Positions 19,810-29,903 of a stretch of DNA of 64,000 bases are shown here, piece by piece (position 1 is the stretch's first letter; each line of letters starts with the position of its first letter). Made by a program: the position numbers and the translations under genes. The notes below the pieces were generated by a model that worked only from the letters and a program-made list of their open reading frames with translations, was not told the DNA's origin and did not search any database. This DNA is from Paenibacillus donghaensis. GTDB lineage: Bacteria; Bacillota; Bacilli; Paenibacillales; Paenibacillaceae. The stretch lies in the NCBI RefSeq assembly GCF_002192415.1, contig NZ_CP021780.1:5394001-5458000 (forward strand). The letters run 5' to 3'.

Positions 19810-20559
19810 TCATTCCTTGCTCTGCATGACCTGCTCGGCGGTATCCCGTGCATAATCGCTGAAAGTCGACAGCACACTGTTATATTCCTCAATATCCTGC
19901 ACACGGATGCCATCCTGCAGCTGGTTCCAGATCTCTTCGGGTAGCGCGGATTTCATCGAACCCATATCCATTTGAAAAAAAGTCTTCATCACCTTCTGAT
20001 CCACCGGCGGGCCTTTGAACAAGGTCAGATTGCCCTGCTCATCCACACCGATATAGGCCTCACGTTTCGTCAGCGGGGACAGATCATTCACCCTCTGCTC
20101 CAGCCAGAGGTCACCCTCCGGGCCGATGCGGCCGCTCCAGGCGGCGTGCTCGACAATCAACTGCTTCTGCTGCTGTGGATTTCTGCGTCCTGCCAGCGTC
20201 TGGATCTCCTCACCTGTCACATAAGTGATCTTCAAATGGACCGTCCGGCTCTGTCCGCTCTGTTCAATCGCCTGCAGCAGTTGCTCCTGCGCTTCGGCTG
20301 GATCAGCCTCTGGACTGCCGATGCCGTCTTGCTTGAACACAGCAGCAGCCGGTTCGTCCGCTGCCTGGATGTGGTCCAGGCTTTCTGTAACTCCTGGAGC
20401 CGGGCTGTTGAGCAGCTCGCTGATTTCTTCCGGCACCTGCAGGCTGCGCCAGGCCAGAAAGGTGAGGCCCAAACAGGCAGCCCCGATCCACAAGGCCTTC
20501 TTCCAACGTCTCCAGCGCCGCCATAGCTGTTTCTTTAAGCGAAATGCGTTCACGTTCAT
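19810..20559 (-). CDS. bofC: BofC-like intercompartmental signalling protein
   Basis: 249 residues: basic N-terminus, one membrane segment (about 22-38), then an extracytoplasmic part. The C-terminal half matches the BofC_C domain: QRVNDLSPLTKREAYIG, GNLTLFKGPP and KTFFQMDMGSMKS. In Bacillus BofC sits between the two forespore membranes and delays sigma-K activation by acting on SpoIVB. Position directly before ruv genes is the conserved bofC-ruv order. The middle region (35-110) is longer and divergent. Start ATG at 20559 or GTG 6 bases in. Confidence 0.8.
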   Translation of the reverse strand: MNVNAFRLKKQLWRRWRRWKKALWIGAACLGLTFLAWRSLQVPEEISELLNSPAPGVTESLDHIQAADEPAAAVFKQDGIGSPEADPAEAQEQLLQAIEQSGQSRTVHLKITYVTGEEIQTLAGRRNPQQQKQLIVEHAAWSGRIGPEGDLWLEQRVNDLSPLTKREAYIGVDEQGNLTLFKGPPVDQKVMKTFFQMDMGSMKSALPEEIWNQLQDGIRVQDIEEYNSVLSTFSDYARDTAEQVMQSKE

Positions 20560-20653
20560 CCCTTCATTCTATTTTTTTCCTATTGTGACCTGTGAAGGGA
20601 TAAATTATGCGCTTATTCCGCAAAAAGTGATCATTTAAGCAATCCTTAGATCC

Positions 20654-21130
20654 TTACTGCGTATCCAGCGGATTGTTGATCGTGCCGAGAAACAGCCAGA
20701 CTCCGCTCAGCTTGTCTTCTATTAAATAGAGGAAAGGCCGATTGACGTTCATCTCGAACGGTTCAATGCTGGACGGAGCCGCGCCCGCTCTCATGCCGAC
20801 AAGGGTGGAGGCCGCCGCTTCCGTTCCCTGTTCATTCACTTCGATATAGGTTTTGTGCACGATTGTCCCGATATAAATCGGGGCTGTAATGTCTGCTATT
20901 CCCGTGAAATTGCTGCGGGACGAATCAAAAGCCTGTTTCATCCCCAAGGCCTGGAAAGCCTGCTTCAGCTCTAAGCCATACTCCGCCCGGAAACGGGGCA
21001 GCGATATCCGCCCTCTGCGCTCTGTGAAATTCCCTTCCGCAAGCTTCCCCTGGGCAAGCTCCTGCGCAAGCTCTGCGAGACCCACATTCTCAGCAGAACC
21101 TCAACCCTATAGAATTGTGCATATTTACCA
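20654..21130 (-). pseudogene. Serpin remnant, C-terminal third
   Basis: About 143 codons match the end of a serpin protease inhibitor: SLPRFRAEYGLELKQAFQALGM, the hinge EVNEQGTEAAASTLVGM of the reactive loop, and NVNRPFLYLIEDKLSGVWLFLGTINNP. A serpin needs about 370 residues. A TGA stands directly before the open frame, and the preceding bases read VEVLL in another frame, suggesting a small deletion around 21090. The remainder is gone; GH30 begins 40 bases beyond. It may be the residue of a secreted inhibitor lost by deletion. Confidence 0.75.
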
Positions 21131-21168
21131 TACGAGAAGAGGAGGTGAAAGGTTGCTTGGACAGTTTC

Positions 21169-22653
21169 TCAGCCCTGCCAGGTGAAGGTAACCGCCGATT
21201 TCGCGGGCAAGGTATAGTGAAAGGATTCCGAGCGGTAGCGGACTGTAAAAGAAACCGCCTCCTCGCCTGGGCTTGCAGCAATCAAGGCCGTTGAACCGTC
21301 AGGATTCTCATAGGCAACCGTCTCCAGCTGACCCTCAACCTGCGTGGAATCGATCCTCACCGCCCCTGGTCGGACAAATTTTCCGGCATGGCCCAGCGCA
21401 TAATACTCCACGTTCCGGCTGATCTCCCCTGTCTGCGGATCAACGGTTACGACGCCCCGGCAATCGCCGCAGCCGCCATTCTCCGGCCCTCCCTCAGGAT
21501 CAAGCGCCAGATTCCAGAACAGCACGGACTTGGCCCAGTTGCGGGGAGACTGGATGATCAGCTTGGACATATTCCAGCTCAGGCTGTCCCCGAAATCACC
21601 GCTCCAGCCGCCGCCGCTGCATTCCGTGAAGTAGATTCCTTTGTCCGGGTAAGCGTCATGTACTTCGCTCATTGCTTCAGGCTCACCGGCGTAGCAGTGA
21701 TAAGCTGTCCCCGCTGTATATTTATTCGTGCCGCTGTCACTCAGCAGTGCTCTGGCATAATCGGCTCCCTTGTCCCAATTATGGTCGAAGCCCAGCAGCT
21801 TGGTCTGAAGCCCGCTTTTCTCCAGTGCCGGCCCCAGATACTCGCGGATAAACCGCGCCTGCTCCGCTTCGCCCATGTTCATGCTGGGATAATCCGCAGT
21901 GGCGAAACCCGGCTCATTCTGGACGGTTACGGCATAGACGGGAACCCCCGCTTCCTTATAAGCCTGCAGATATTTCACGAAATAATTGGCATAGGCTTCA
22001 TAGATACCGGAGTCATTGTAATCCAGATAACCGCCGTTCATGGTCTTGTTCTCGCCGAATTTCATCCAGCCAGGCGCACTCCATGGGGTGCCCATGACCT
22101 TCAGCTCACGGTTCAGCTGCAGAATATCGCCCAGCAAGGTGATAACCTCCCGGTCCTTCTCTACCGAGAAATGCTCCAGCTCATAGTCAGTACCTGACTC
22201 TATATCGTCATAGGTATAGCTTACAGGCTGGCCTCCTGCATCGACGGAATAATCCGAAGCTCCAATCGTATGGCGGACGAAGCTCATTCCGATTCCACTG
22301 TCTGTGAACAGCTCCTTCAGCAGCTGCTCCCGCTGCTTCCCACTCAGTTTCTCATTGATCAGATAGGCTGAGGAACCGGTCACCGCCGCTCCAAAACCAT
22401 CCATCGTCTGGTATCGCAGGTGTGGGTTCACATCCACACTCAGCCCGCCGCTCTCTCCGCCTGTTCCAAAAACAAGCGGTGTCTGCTCGGTCAACAGATG
22501 GGACTGGTCGGCTGTGGTCAGCCAGGCACGGGCTTGGCTGGAAGTACCGGATTCTGCCTCCGTCCGCCAAATGATGACCAGCACAAGCAACAGAGCAACT
22601 GCCAGGAGGGCGGATATGATTATGTTCTTGTTTTTATTCAAAGACTTCAACAT
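21169..22653 (-). CDS. GH30 glucosylceramidase-type glycosidase
   Basis: 494 residues with an N-terminal hydrophobic anchor (10-28), so secreted or membrane-bound. GH30 motifs: YQTMDGFGAAVTGSSAYLI, GMSFVRHTIGASDYS, VTVQNEP with the acid/base Glu247, and YFTECSGG with nucleophile Glu344. The C-terminal beta domain is present. Family GH30_1 acts on beta-glucosides (glucosylceramide, beta-1,6-glucan); substrate cannot be read here. ATG at 22653 follows GGGAGG by 9 bases. It lies downstream of the GH3 gene after a terminator-like hairpin. Confidence 0.9.
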   Translation of the reverse strand: MLKSLNKNKNIIISALLAVALLLVLVIIWRTEAESGTSSQARAWLTTADQSHLLTEQTPLVFGTGGESGGLSVDVNPHLRYQTMDGFGAAVTGSSAYLINEKLSGKQREQLLKELFTDSGIGMSFVRHTIGASDYSVDAGGQPVSYTYDDIESGTDYELEHFSVEKDREVITLLGDILQLNRELKVMGTPWSAPGWMKFGENKTMNGGYLDYNDSGIYEAYANYFVKYLQAYKEAGVPVYAVTVQNEPGFATADYPSMNMGEAEQARFIREYLGPALEKSGLQTKLLGFDHNWDKGADYARALLSDSGTNKYTAGTAYHCYAGEPEAMSEVHDAYPDKGIYFTECSGGGWSGDFGDSLSWNMSKLIIQSPRNWAKSVLFWNLALDPEGGPENGGCGDCRGVVTVDPQTGEISRNVEYYALGHAGKFVRPGAVRIDSTQVEGQLETVAYENPDGSTALIAASPGEEAVSFTVRYRSESFHYTLPAKSAVTFTWQG

Positions 22654-22705
22654 CTACTGCAACCTCCCGGATATGAGAAAGAAACGGCTACGCCGTCCCT
22701 ATTGT

Positions 22706-22737
22706 AAAGAAAGCCCGGGAGAACTATACCCGGACTT
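22706..22737 (-). terminator. Terminator or attenuator between GH3 and GH30
   Basis: AGTCCGGG and CCCGGGCT pair (8 bp, one G-T) followed by TTTCTTT on the minus strand. It may limit readthrough from the GH3 gene into GH30. Confidence 0.65.
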
Positions 22738-22779
22738 CCTGCTATCTTATTGGTTATATAATATGCGATCAGGCTGCCA

Positions 22780-25518
22780 TTATTTCTTGGCTTGGCTTCC
22801 TGCAATCGTAACGCTGCCTGTCAGGCGGATATCCTCCGAAGAGCTGCCCACATAGATCGGCACCTTGCCGCTTGGCATTACCCACTGGTCTGTATTCTCA
22901 TCCCAGTAGGATAAGGCCTTGGCATCCAGCTCAACCGTCACTCTCTGCTGTTTGCCTGCCTTCAGGTCCACCTTGGCGAAACCTGCCAGCTGCTTCTTCG
23001 GCGTTTCTACCGTGGTCGGAAGTTGACCGACATAGACCTGAACTACCTCAGCTCCGGATTTTTGGCCGGTATTGCGCAGGTTCAGTGACACTTCAACCGT
23101 CTGCTTCTGATTCTTGCCTTTGGTCTGTGCCTTGGTCTTCAGGTTGGTGTAACCAAAGCTTGTATAGGACAAGCCATACCCGAATGGATAAGCCACATCC
23201 AGACCCTTCTGGTCATATCCCCGATAGCCGACAAAGATGCCATCGCTGTAATCGCCAACCCCGTTAATTCCAGGGAACTGTGCCGCCGTGGAGATCGGTG
23301 TGGTCTGCTCATCCACCGGGAAGGTCACCGGCAATTTGCCGGATGGGTTAACATCACCGAACAAGACCCGTGCTATTGCATTACCCTGCTCCTGCCCAGC
23401 GAACCAGGCCTGTACAATGGCAGGCACCTGCTCCTGCCAGCTATTCATCTGAACGGCACGCCCGCTCATCTGGACAACAACCGTGTTCGGATTCGCTTTG
23501 GCCACTTCACGGATCAACTGCTCCTGATTGTTCGGCAGATCCAGATCGGAGCGGTCAAAGTATCCTTCACTGTCATATGTGCGTGTAACCACCACCGCCA
23601 CATCGGCAGCCTTGGCGGTCTGGACCGCCGCTTTGATCTGGTCATCCACTACACCTGTAGGAGGCGTCCAGCCGAAACGAACGAAGCCGCCCTTGTCGCG
23701 CCCGCTTTGATCAGACCAGTCGGTCCGGTATTCAATCCGCAGCTTATGCACCTCGCCTGCGGTCAACGATACCTTCTGTGAGGTGGTTTCCATCGTTTCG
23801 CCCACATTGGTGAACAGCAGCTTGTCGTCCAGATACAGCTTGCCTGAGCCACGGCTGGTCAGTGACAAATTGTAAACGCCTGTAGTGGGAGCTGTAATGC
23901 TGCCTGTCCAACGTGCCGACATCAGCGCATTCAGGCTGGTTGGCAGCTGCTTCAGCTTGGAGGACTGGGCATTGAACCCTTCATAATTATAGAAGCCAAG
24001 GTTCATATTCACCTGATTGTCCTTACGGACAATCTCCGGCTTGCCTTCCAGATCCGTATTAGTGAAATATTCACCGGTTAATCCATTGCCCTTGCTCGCA
24101 TACCCTTCTGCGGGTGTCAGCAAGGAGGAAGGTACCGCCGAAGGACCGGATACTACATCACCAGCAGAGATGGGATCACTACCAGCCGCATAGCTGACCT
24201 TCACACTGGAGCCAACGCGGTTCTTGATGCCCGCAAGCGGGCTCACCGTATAGGTCGGATTGACCAATGAGCTGCCGCCGCCAGCCGCAGAGGCATTGTC
24301 GGCATCCGGTCCGATGACTGCGATAGACTTCAGCTTCTTGGCATTCAGCGGCAGGGTGGACTGCTCATTTTTCATCAGAACCATGGATTCTTCAGCAAAT
24401 TGGCGAGCCTCGGCCCCGTGCGCCTTAGCCGGGATCTGGTTATTCTCCACAGTCTGGTCAAATAGATTCTTGCGGAACATCTGCACCAGAATGCGAGTAG
24501 CCATCTCGTCGATCTTGGCTTCACTGATCTCACCGTCCTTAACGGCCTGAAGCAGCTTATCTCCCCATTTGCCATAAGGATAACCCGGTGTTTCCAGATC
24601 AAGGCCAGCGAGCGCCGACTTGGTTGTCGACAGATTCGCACCATAATCGGACATCGTGAACCCTCCGAAGTTCAGTTTATCCCGCAGCGTACCGGTCAGC
24701 AGCTCGCTGCTGTCACAGGCCTGCTGGTCATTGACGTAGTTGAACGAGCACATTACTGAGCCCAGATCGGCTTCTTCAAAAGCTGCCGCAAACGGACGTG
24801 TATACACTTCCTGAACCGCCCGCTCGCTGACTTTGACATTGGTGGTGAATCGTTCGGTCTCCTGATTGTTCATCAGGAAATGCTTGCCGACGGCCAGCAC
24901 CGGATGGCTCTGAATCCCGTTGACGTAGGCTATCCCCAGCTTCGACTGGAGCAGCGGATCTTCGCCGAGCGATTCAAAGTTGCGTGAGCCCCAAGGCACA
25001 CGGGCAATATCAAAACCCGGTCCGAGCAGCACATTATGTGTAGTATTGAAGGCTTCCTCGCCCAGCAGATCGCCGTAGGCTTGTGCAATATCCGTATCCC
25101 AGGTTGCCGCCAGGGCAATCGGAGCCGGAAGTGCGGTCGATTGCTTGTCCTGAACATCCGGATTGGCAATCCGCACACCTGCAGGCCCGTCAGCCATCGT
25201 CAGGGCCGGGATGGCAAATTTCTCATTGCCTGCATTATAGAAGCCATAATAGTTGTTTACATTTCCTGTGATGAAATCAACTGTTTCCTCCAGGCTCATG
25301 GCCTCAAGCAGCAACTTGGTGCGTTCCTCTGCAGAGAGAGCGGTATTCATCCATGGCATATTGCTTGCTTCTGTTGTTGCTGTAGTTGCTGTAGTTTTAG
25401 TTGCCGCAGCATTTGTTGCTGCACCTGCTGCATCGGCCGCCTGAAGCGGAGGCACAGCAACGGCAGCCACAAGACTTAAGCTGACGAGCCGCGCTGCCCA
25501 TTGTTTATTAAGTTTCAC
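22780..25518 (-). CDS. Secreted GH3 beta-glucosidase with PA14 insert
   Basis: 912 residues. Signal peptide (5-30), a Thr/Ala-rich spacer, then a GH3 (alpha/beta)8 domain with GKHFLMNNQET and FTMSDYGAN (nucleophile Asp291). The GH3-C domain follows (SMVLMKNEQSTLPL, AVIGPDADNAS), interrupted at about 455-600 by a PA14 carbohydrate-binding module (GLTGEYFTN, GSGKLYLDDKLLF). A fibronectin III-like end includes GYGLSYTSF. Likely releases glucose from beta-glucan or saponin-like oligomers outside the cell; GH30 next door suggests shared substrate. GTG at 25518 chosen over ATG 9 codons up because AGAGGT precedes it. Confidence 0.92.
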   Translation of the reverse strand: MKLNKQWAARLVSLSLVAAVAVPPLQAADAAGAATNAAATKTTATTATTEASNMPWMNTALSAEERTKLLLEAMSLEETVDFITGNVNNYYGFYNAGNEKFAIPALTMADGPAGVRIANPDVQDKQSTALPAPIALAATWDTDIAQAYGDLLGEEAFNTTHNVLLGPGFDIARVPWGSRNFESLGEDPLLQSKLGIAYVNGIQSHPVLAVGKHFLMNNQETERFTTNVKVSERAVQEVYTRPFAAAFEEADLGSVMCSFNYVNDQQACDSSELLTGTLRDKLNFGGFTMSDYGANLSTTKSALAGLDLETPGYPYGKWGDKLLQAVKDGEISEAKIDEMATRILVQMFRKNLFDQTVENNQIPAKAHGAEARQFAEESMVLMKNEQSTLPLNAKKLKSIAVIGPDADNASAAGGGSSLVNPTYTVSPLAGIKNRVGSSVKVSYAAGSDPISAGDVVSGPSAVPSSLLTPAEGYASKGNGLTGEYFTNTDLEGKPEIVRKDNQVNMNLGFYNYEGFNAQSSKLKQLPTSLNALMSARWTGSITAPTTGVYNLSLTSRGSGKLYLDDKLLFTNVGETMETTSQKVSLTAGEVHKLRIEYRTDWSDQSGRDKGGFVRFGWTPPTGVVDDQIKAAVQTAKAADVAVVVTRTYDSEGYFDRSDLDLPNNQEQLIREVAKANPNTVVVQMSGRAVQMNSWQEQVPAIVQAWFAGQEQGNAIARVLFGDVNPSGKLPVTFPVDEQTTPISTAAQFPGINGVGDYSDGIFVGYRGYDQKGLDVAYPFGYGLSYTSFGYTNLKTKAQTKGKNQKQTVEVSLNLRNTGQKSGAEVVQVYVGQLPTTVETPKKQLAGFAKVDLKAGKQQRVTVELDAKALSYWDENTDQWVMPSGKVPIYVGSSSEDIRLTGSVTIAGSQAKK

Positions 25519-25545
25519 CTGAGTAGTACCTCTTTCCGTCCGCAT

Positions 25546-26545
25546 TTATCCGTTAAGCGGGTTTGTTTGTATTGAATTTCTCTGAAGCTGAACTTGCGAT
25601 TCCTGTGCTTCCGGTTCATTCCCCGTTTGGCCAAACGAGCGTTCTCTGGATGCCCCGTCCAAGATTACCGTGATTTTTAACAAAAAACATCCGAATAAAT
25701 ATAGGTAAATATTTAAATATAATGACTCTAAATCCATAAATAGGTATATAAATGCGGCTTTATGCTCTTGTATTTACTGTCCTGAGGGATCAGGAACGCT
25801 GAAAAGTCCCTTCTGCTCCCTTTGGTCTATCTCGCTTCATTGCGGAGGAAATCCGTTCCTTAGATGTAGATTCTTTGGCATAACGGTTAGAGATGAATTA
25901 CGTTAACGGTTTCATCTCAGTCTGTATATACAAGTCAACGAACAAGCCTTAGCCAATCACAGCCAGACATATCATAGATAACTTCCTGCTTCATACAGAT
26001 TAGGAACTGAATTGAGCACATTTTGTAGGAATCCGGACCTAGTTACACTTCTGCTTAAATTCCATATATTCACACTTAATACCGCTTTTTTGTGACTATC
26101 TTGTTACTGAATAGAGGACTATAGTTACATTTTTGTAATACTATCATTGATTTGATGATTTTTTTGTAACTTTATTACAAAATCTCAGACTATACGCCCA
26201 CAATCCACTCTATCTGCCACCAGGGCTTCTTATATTTGGAAGATGATGCGATCCTGCTAAGTTGGCGGGAATAAGGGGGAAATGACGATAGGGATGGGAG
26301 GATGGAGGATGGGAGCTGTGGGCGGTACAAGTACCGATGTAGAAGCCGGGTGAAGCAGTGGCCGATTGGGCAGCTGGGGCGTCTTTCCTTCGTGATGGCC
26401 CCTCCAGAAACCTGCCGATAGAGTGGCAGAGTCCATTTTACCGAAATAAGATTCAACCAGCCAGCGAAATCCCCTTCTCCCGGCCACGCCAAAAACTCCG
26501 GCAGCTCTATTCATAGCCCAGAGTTTTGATGACGCTCATATTCAT
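25546..26545. other. Long AT-rich non-coding region upstream of the GH3 gene
   Basis: About 1 kb without a credible gene. It holds a dyad AGATGAA (25891-25897) / TTCATCT (25911-25917) around ACGTTAACGG, a possible operator for the GH3 promoter, and an AT-rich block (26040-26180). The short GC-rich frames at 26190-26514 have no start signal or recognisable homology. Confidence 0.5.
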
Positions 26546-26600
26546 TTATATCAGTAGTCTAGTGCTCCACAATTATATCAGTAGTCTAGTGCTCCACAAT
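26546..26600. repeat. 27-bp tandem duplication over the 3' end of the CocE gene
   Basis: TATCAGTAGTCTAGTGCTCCAC occurs twice, 27 bases apart. The right copy holds the last codons (Val-Glu-His) and stop of the hydrolase gene; the left copy is a duplicate of that tail beyond the stop. Confidence 0.9.
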
Positions 26601-28712
26601 CACCGGCAGCTTTACATGGCTCGGGTATTGGCTGTTGTGATACAGCGTCTGCTGCACGGTCAGCGGTTCGGTGTCTTCGTATGGATTATTGCCAGTGTTG
26701 GTGTTTGGGAAAGCCACGTTTTTGCTGGAAGAAGTTACGGTGAACCGGATGCGGTTCCCTGCTGCAAAGCGGTGGGCGATGTTTGGCATAAAAATATCAT
26801 ATTCCTCCACCTGACCCGCAACCAGCAGCTGCGGATGGTCCAATCCATGCCGGTATTTGGCCCGGACAATATAATTGGACAAACGCAGCGAATCTCCCTG
26901 CGGATTCACTTCACTGAGCGAAACCGCCCAGTCGGTGTCGAGGCCTGTACTGGCTGCATAAATCACGGCTGACAGCTCCCCTGCCACCAGCAGGTCGGAG
27001 CTTAGCACCTCGCTGGTGTAGACCAGGATGTCATTACGAAGCTCGTACTTCCGCAGATTCTCCGGCTCCCTCTCCCCGCTGTCATCCAGCGGGTCCAGCG
27101 GATTATAGCTGAAGGTATCTTCGGGGGAATGCTCCTCCGGCACCAGCAGCAGCTTGCCGTCCCCGCTGGCCGAGTTGGCCCGTCCTCCGGAGGACAGATA
27201 GAACAGTGAATTCAGCGCTTCGACCGGCGTCCAGTCCTCCGACGTTCTCCAGCGGTTCTCGCCGACCACATAATAGGAAGCCCGCGGCTCCTGGTCAATA
27301 CCGTTGGCAACCCCCTTCAGATAATGGTCGAACCAGCGCAGCACCGATACATCATAGTCATAGACTACAGCATCGTTGCCGAAGCTTACACCTTTATAGT
27401 CCCTGGCCCGGTTCGGGCCGTGCTCCCAGGCGCCGAGCCTGATTTTGCGGCCGGGAACATCGTGCTGGCTGAGCATTCTCCAGGTTTCCGAAACTCCCGC
27501 GCTGTCGCCGTCATACCAGCCGGAGATGACATACATTGGTACCCGCACCTGATCGCCACGCTCGGTGAAGGTGCAGTTGCGCCAGAAGTCGTCATATTCG
27601 GGATGCCGGCTCCACAGGTCCCACGGACCGGAGGCCTTGCCGATCATCTGCTGCGGAATATCCTTGATCGGACGGGCATCCACAGCAGCTTGCGGGTCTA
27701 CTGTAATACCGCCGAAGATATCAAAATCCGTCCGCGTCCCTACCGACTGGGCCAAGGTCCAGGACAGCAGCGGCCAGGAGCAGAGGGTTCCGCCCTTGCG
27801 CACCGTATCCACAAACGGCGAGCCGACGTTCACCTCGTCCACAACCGCCTTCAGATTCGGATGGCCGCTGGTCGCTGCCGCCACCACGACATTTCCCAGG
27901 TAAGACGCGCCCCACATGCCAACGTTGCTGTCGCTCCAATCCTGGGCGATAATCCAGTCAATCGTGTCATACCCGTCATCCCGCTCATAATAGAAGGGAA
28001 TCAGCTCGCCTTCCGAGTCTGCCCGGCCGCGCACGTCCTGCGACACCACAGCATAACCTTTGTTGGCCCATCTGTGGAAAACATCCTTTTTGCCGTTGCG
28101 GTCATAACAGGTTCTGACCAGAATGGTGGGCAGCCCAGTCCCGGCCGGAATGCCATCGGGCAGAAAAACATCCGTAGCCAGTCGTACCCCGTCCCGCATC
28201 GGAATGAGGAAGGTGCCCAGGTCGTTTATGCCATATTCGGCCTGCGAGAGCAGCGGGTCCTGATAGACGGTGAGCGGTGTCAGCTGCTCATAACCATCCT
28301 TGATAATCAGCTCCATGCCATAGCGGTTAGGCGTCAGAAAAGCGATGATCTCCCCATCCAGTGTGACGATATCGAGCGCCGTTTGATTGCGCAGCGCCCA
28401 TACCTGAGAGGTCCGTAGGGTTCCCGCGATCATGGCCTCGTAGCTTATATGCTTTTGATAAACAGCACCGTTCTCCAGCACAACTTCTTCCTTCACCCAT
28501 TCCGTCTTCGCATATACAGCGATATTCTCCAGAATCTTCTGCAGAGGCAGCACATAACTTACCAAACCATCCAACACATTGTCCTGCATTTGTGTTCTTC
28601 TGCGCAGGTCTACCTTGGCGTGCATCACCTGCTGTTCTGTGAAATGAATCTTGCCGGTATAGATCCCGGAGCAATAGAAATTGAAGGAGGTATTGTGTAA
28701 ATATGTACTCAT
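26586..28712 (-). CDS. CocE/NonD (X-Pro dipeptidyl peptidase S15) family hydrolase
   Basis: 708 residues. A 160-residue N-terminal region is not recognised. The alpha/beta-hydrolase domain starts at DGVRLATDVFLPDG and has NVGMWGASYLG with nucleophile Ser270; ISGWYDGD and AWEHGP supply the expected Asp and His regions. The C-terminal jelly-roll domain ends in RFTVTSSSKNVAFPNTNTG. Cuts acyl or peptide bonds; substrate unknown. ATG at 28712, GGAG upstream; a longer frame adds an unlikely Cys-rich tail. Last gene of the operon with the dipeptidase and the cyclodeaminase-like gene. Confidence 0.85.
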   Translation of the reverse strand: MSTYLHNTSFNFYCSGIYTGKIHFTEQQVMHAKVDLRRRTQMQDNVLDGLVSYVLPLQKILENIAVYAKTEWVKEEVVLENGAVYQKHISYEAMIAGTLRTSQVWALRNQTALDIVTLDGEIIAFLTPNRYGMELIIKDGYEQLTPLTVYQDPLLSQAEYGINDLGTFLIPMRDGVRLATDVFLPDGIPAGTGLPTILVRTCYDRNGKKDVFHRWANKGYAVVSQDVRGRADSEGELIPFYYERDDGYDTIDWIIAQDWSDSNVGMWGASYLGNVVVAAATSGHPNLKAVVDEVNVGSPFVDTVRKGGTLCSWPLLSWTLAQSVGTRTDFDIFGGITVDPQAAVDARPIKDIPQQMIGKASGPWDLWSRHPEYDDFWRNCTFTERGDQVRVPMYVISGWYDGDSAGVSETWRMLSQHDVPGRKIRLGAWEHGPNRARDYKGVSFGNDAVVYDYDVSVLRWFDHYLKGVANGIDQEPRASYYVVGENRWRTSEDWTPVEALNSLFYLSSGGRANSASGDGKLLLVPEEHSPEDTFSYNPLDPLDDSGEREPENLRKYELRNDILVYTSEVLSSDLLVAGELSAVIYAASTGLDTDWAVSLSEVNPQGDSLRLSNYIVRAKYRHGLDHPQLLVAGQVEEYDIFMPNIAHRFAAGNRIRFTVTSSSKNVAFPNTNTGNNPYEDTEPLTVQQTLYHNSQYPSHVKLPVIVEH

Positions 28713-28725
28713 CTGTGCAAGTCTC

Positions 28726-29889
28726 CTATCCGCAAATTTGTTCAAACACACGCAGCCAGTTGCCACCCATCAGCTTGGCGATCTCCCCGTCACTGTACCC
28801 TCGCGCAACCAAACCTCTGGTGAAATTGTTGAAGTAGCTGTATTTCTCAAGTCCGGCAACCGTTTCTGTCGAAGGCCCGTCTCCGGGAGCAAAACCAAGC
28901 TTCGGCGCAATATGCTCCTTGAAATAAACGAGCGCCCACATCACATCACTCATCGGCCAATCGGTGCCAATGCCGACATGGTCCACACCCACCAGCTTGA
29001 CCACATAATCCATATGATCGAGCACATGGTCTATCGTCGTGTGGTTCGGGTCGGAATGCACAAACCATGGCATCGCAAAAATCCCGATCACGCCGCCCGT
29101 TCCGGCGATGGCGAGTATTTCTTCATCACTTTTACAGCGTTCATGTGGAAAAATCGCCTCTACCCCGGTATGCGAAGCCACCACAGGCGTCTGCGAATAC
29201 CGGCAAGCGTCCAGCGTGGTCTGTTTGCCGCAATGTCCTGTATCTACGATAATCCCCAGCTTGTTCAGCCGCTCGATAAAACGGATGCCATATCTGGAAA
29301 TGCCGCCATTCGCCGGCTCCATGCAGCCTGAACCGATCAGATTCTGGTTGTTATAGGTTAATTACAGCATTCTCAGGCCAAAATGATGCAGATCATCCAG
29401 CTGCGCAAGGTTCGTGCCAAGCGCGTCCGTCTCCTGCGCCGAGATGATCCCGGCCTTCCTGCCCTCGCGCTTGGCCGCACGGATGTCGTCCGCCTTCAAC
29501 GTTTTGACCAGCCAATCCGCCGAATCAAACTGCAGCTGGACCTCGCCCATGCTCGTAATCATACTTGCGGTATCCCGCAGATTGAGCTGGCGGTTGCCTG
29601 CCGTAATTCCGGATTGAACCCACTCGGATTGATATTCTGGAATCTCACCGCTGGCCGCCAGCTTGGTTACCCATTGCCCGGGCAAGCTGCTGTACAGCAT
29701 AGGGTCCTCCCGGTATGGCTCGCAGAGCGCCTTGATTCTGTCCGAAACTGCGGCGGGAATCGCCAGCGGAGACAGCGGCCCCTGGAACAGCAGGTCGATA
29801 TTAATGTTCTCCTCATGCAGCTTGCTGGCCCTTGATTCCTCTTCCATTGTCAGCTTGAAATCATAGAATCCTTCTTGTCCGCTTTTCAT
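28726..29889 (-). pseudogene. Peptidase M19 (membrane dipeptidase) with an in-frame stop
   Basis: Two open segments in one frame encode a zinc dipeptidase of about 388 residues. TAA at 29362-29364 interrupts HFGLRML-stop-LTYNNQNLIGSG, exactly where M19 proteins read QLTYN, so CAA to TAA is the simplest change. Zinc-site motifs after it look intact (VDTGHCG, VVASHTG, VGIGTDWP). The N-terminal part reads INIDLLFQG where many relatives have a DxHxD pair. ATG at 29889 has GAGGGG upstream. Same operon as its neighbours, both intact. Sequencing error or readthrough is possible. Confidence 0.85.
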
Positions 29890-29903
29890 GGCTGCTGCGC
29901 CCC

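Noticed and set aside
25546..25737. 63-residue leader gene before GH3
   Set aside because: No Shine-Dalgarno and AT-rich composition like non-coding DNA.
26190..26514. Short gene upstream of the CocE end
   Set aside because: Two overlapping frames of low-complexity Pro/Arg/Leu sequence, no start signal, no homology seen.
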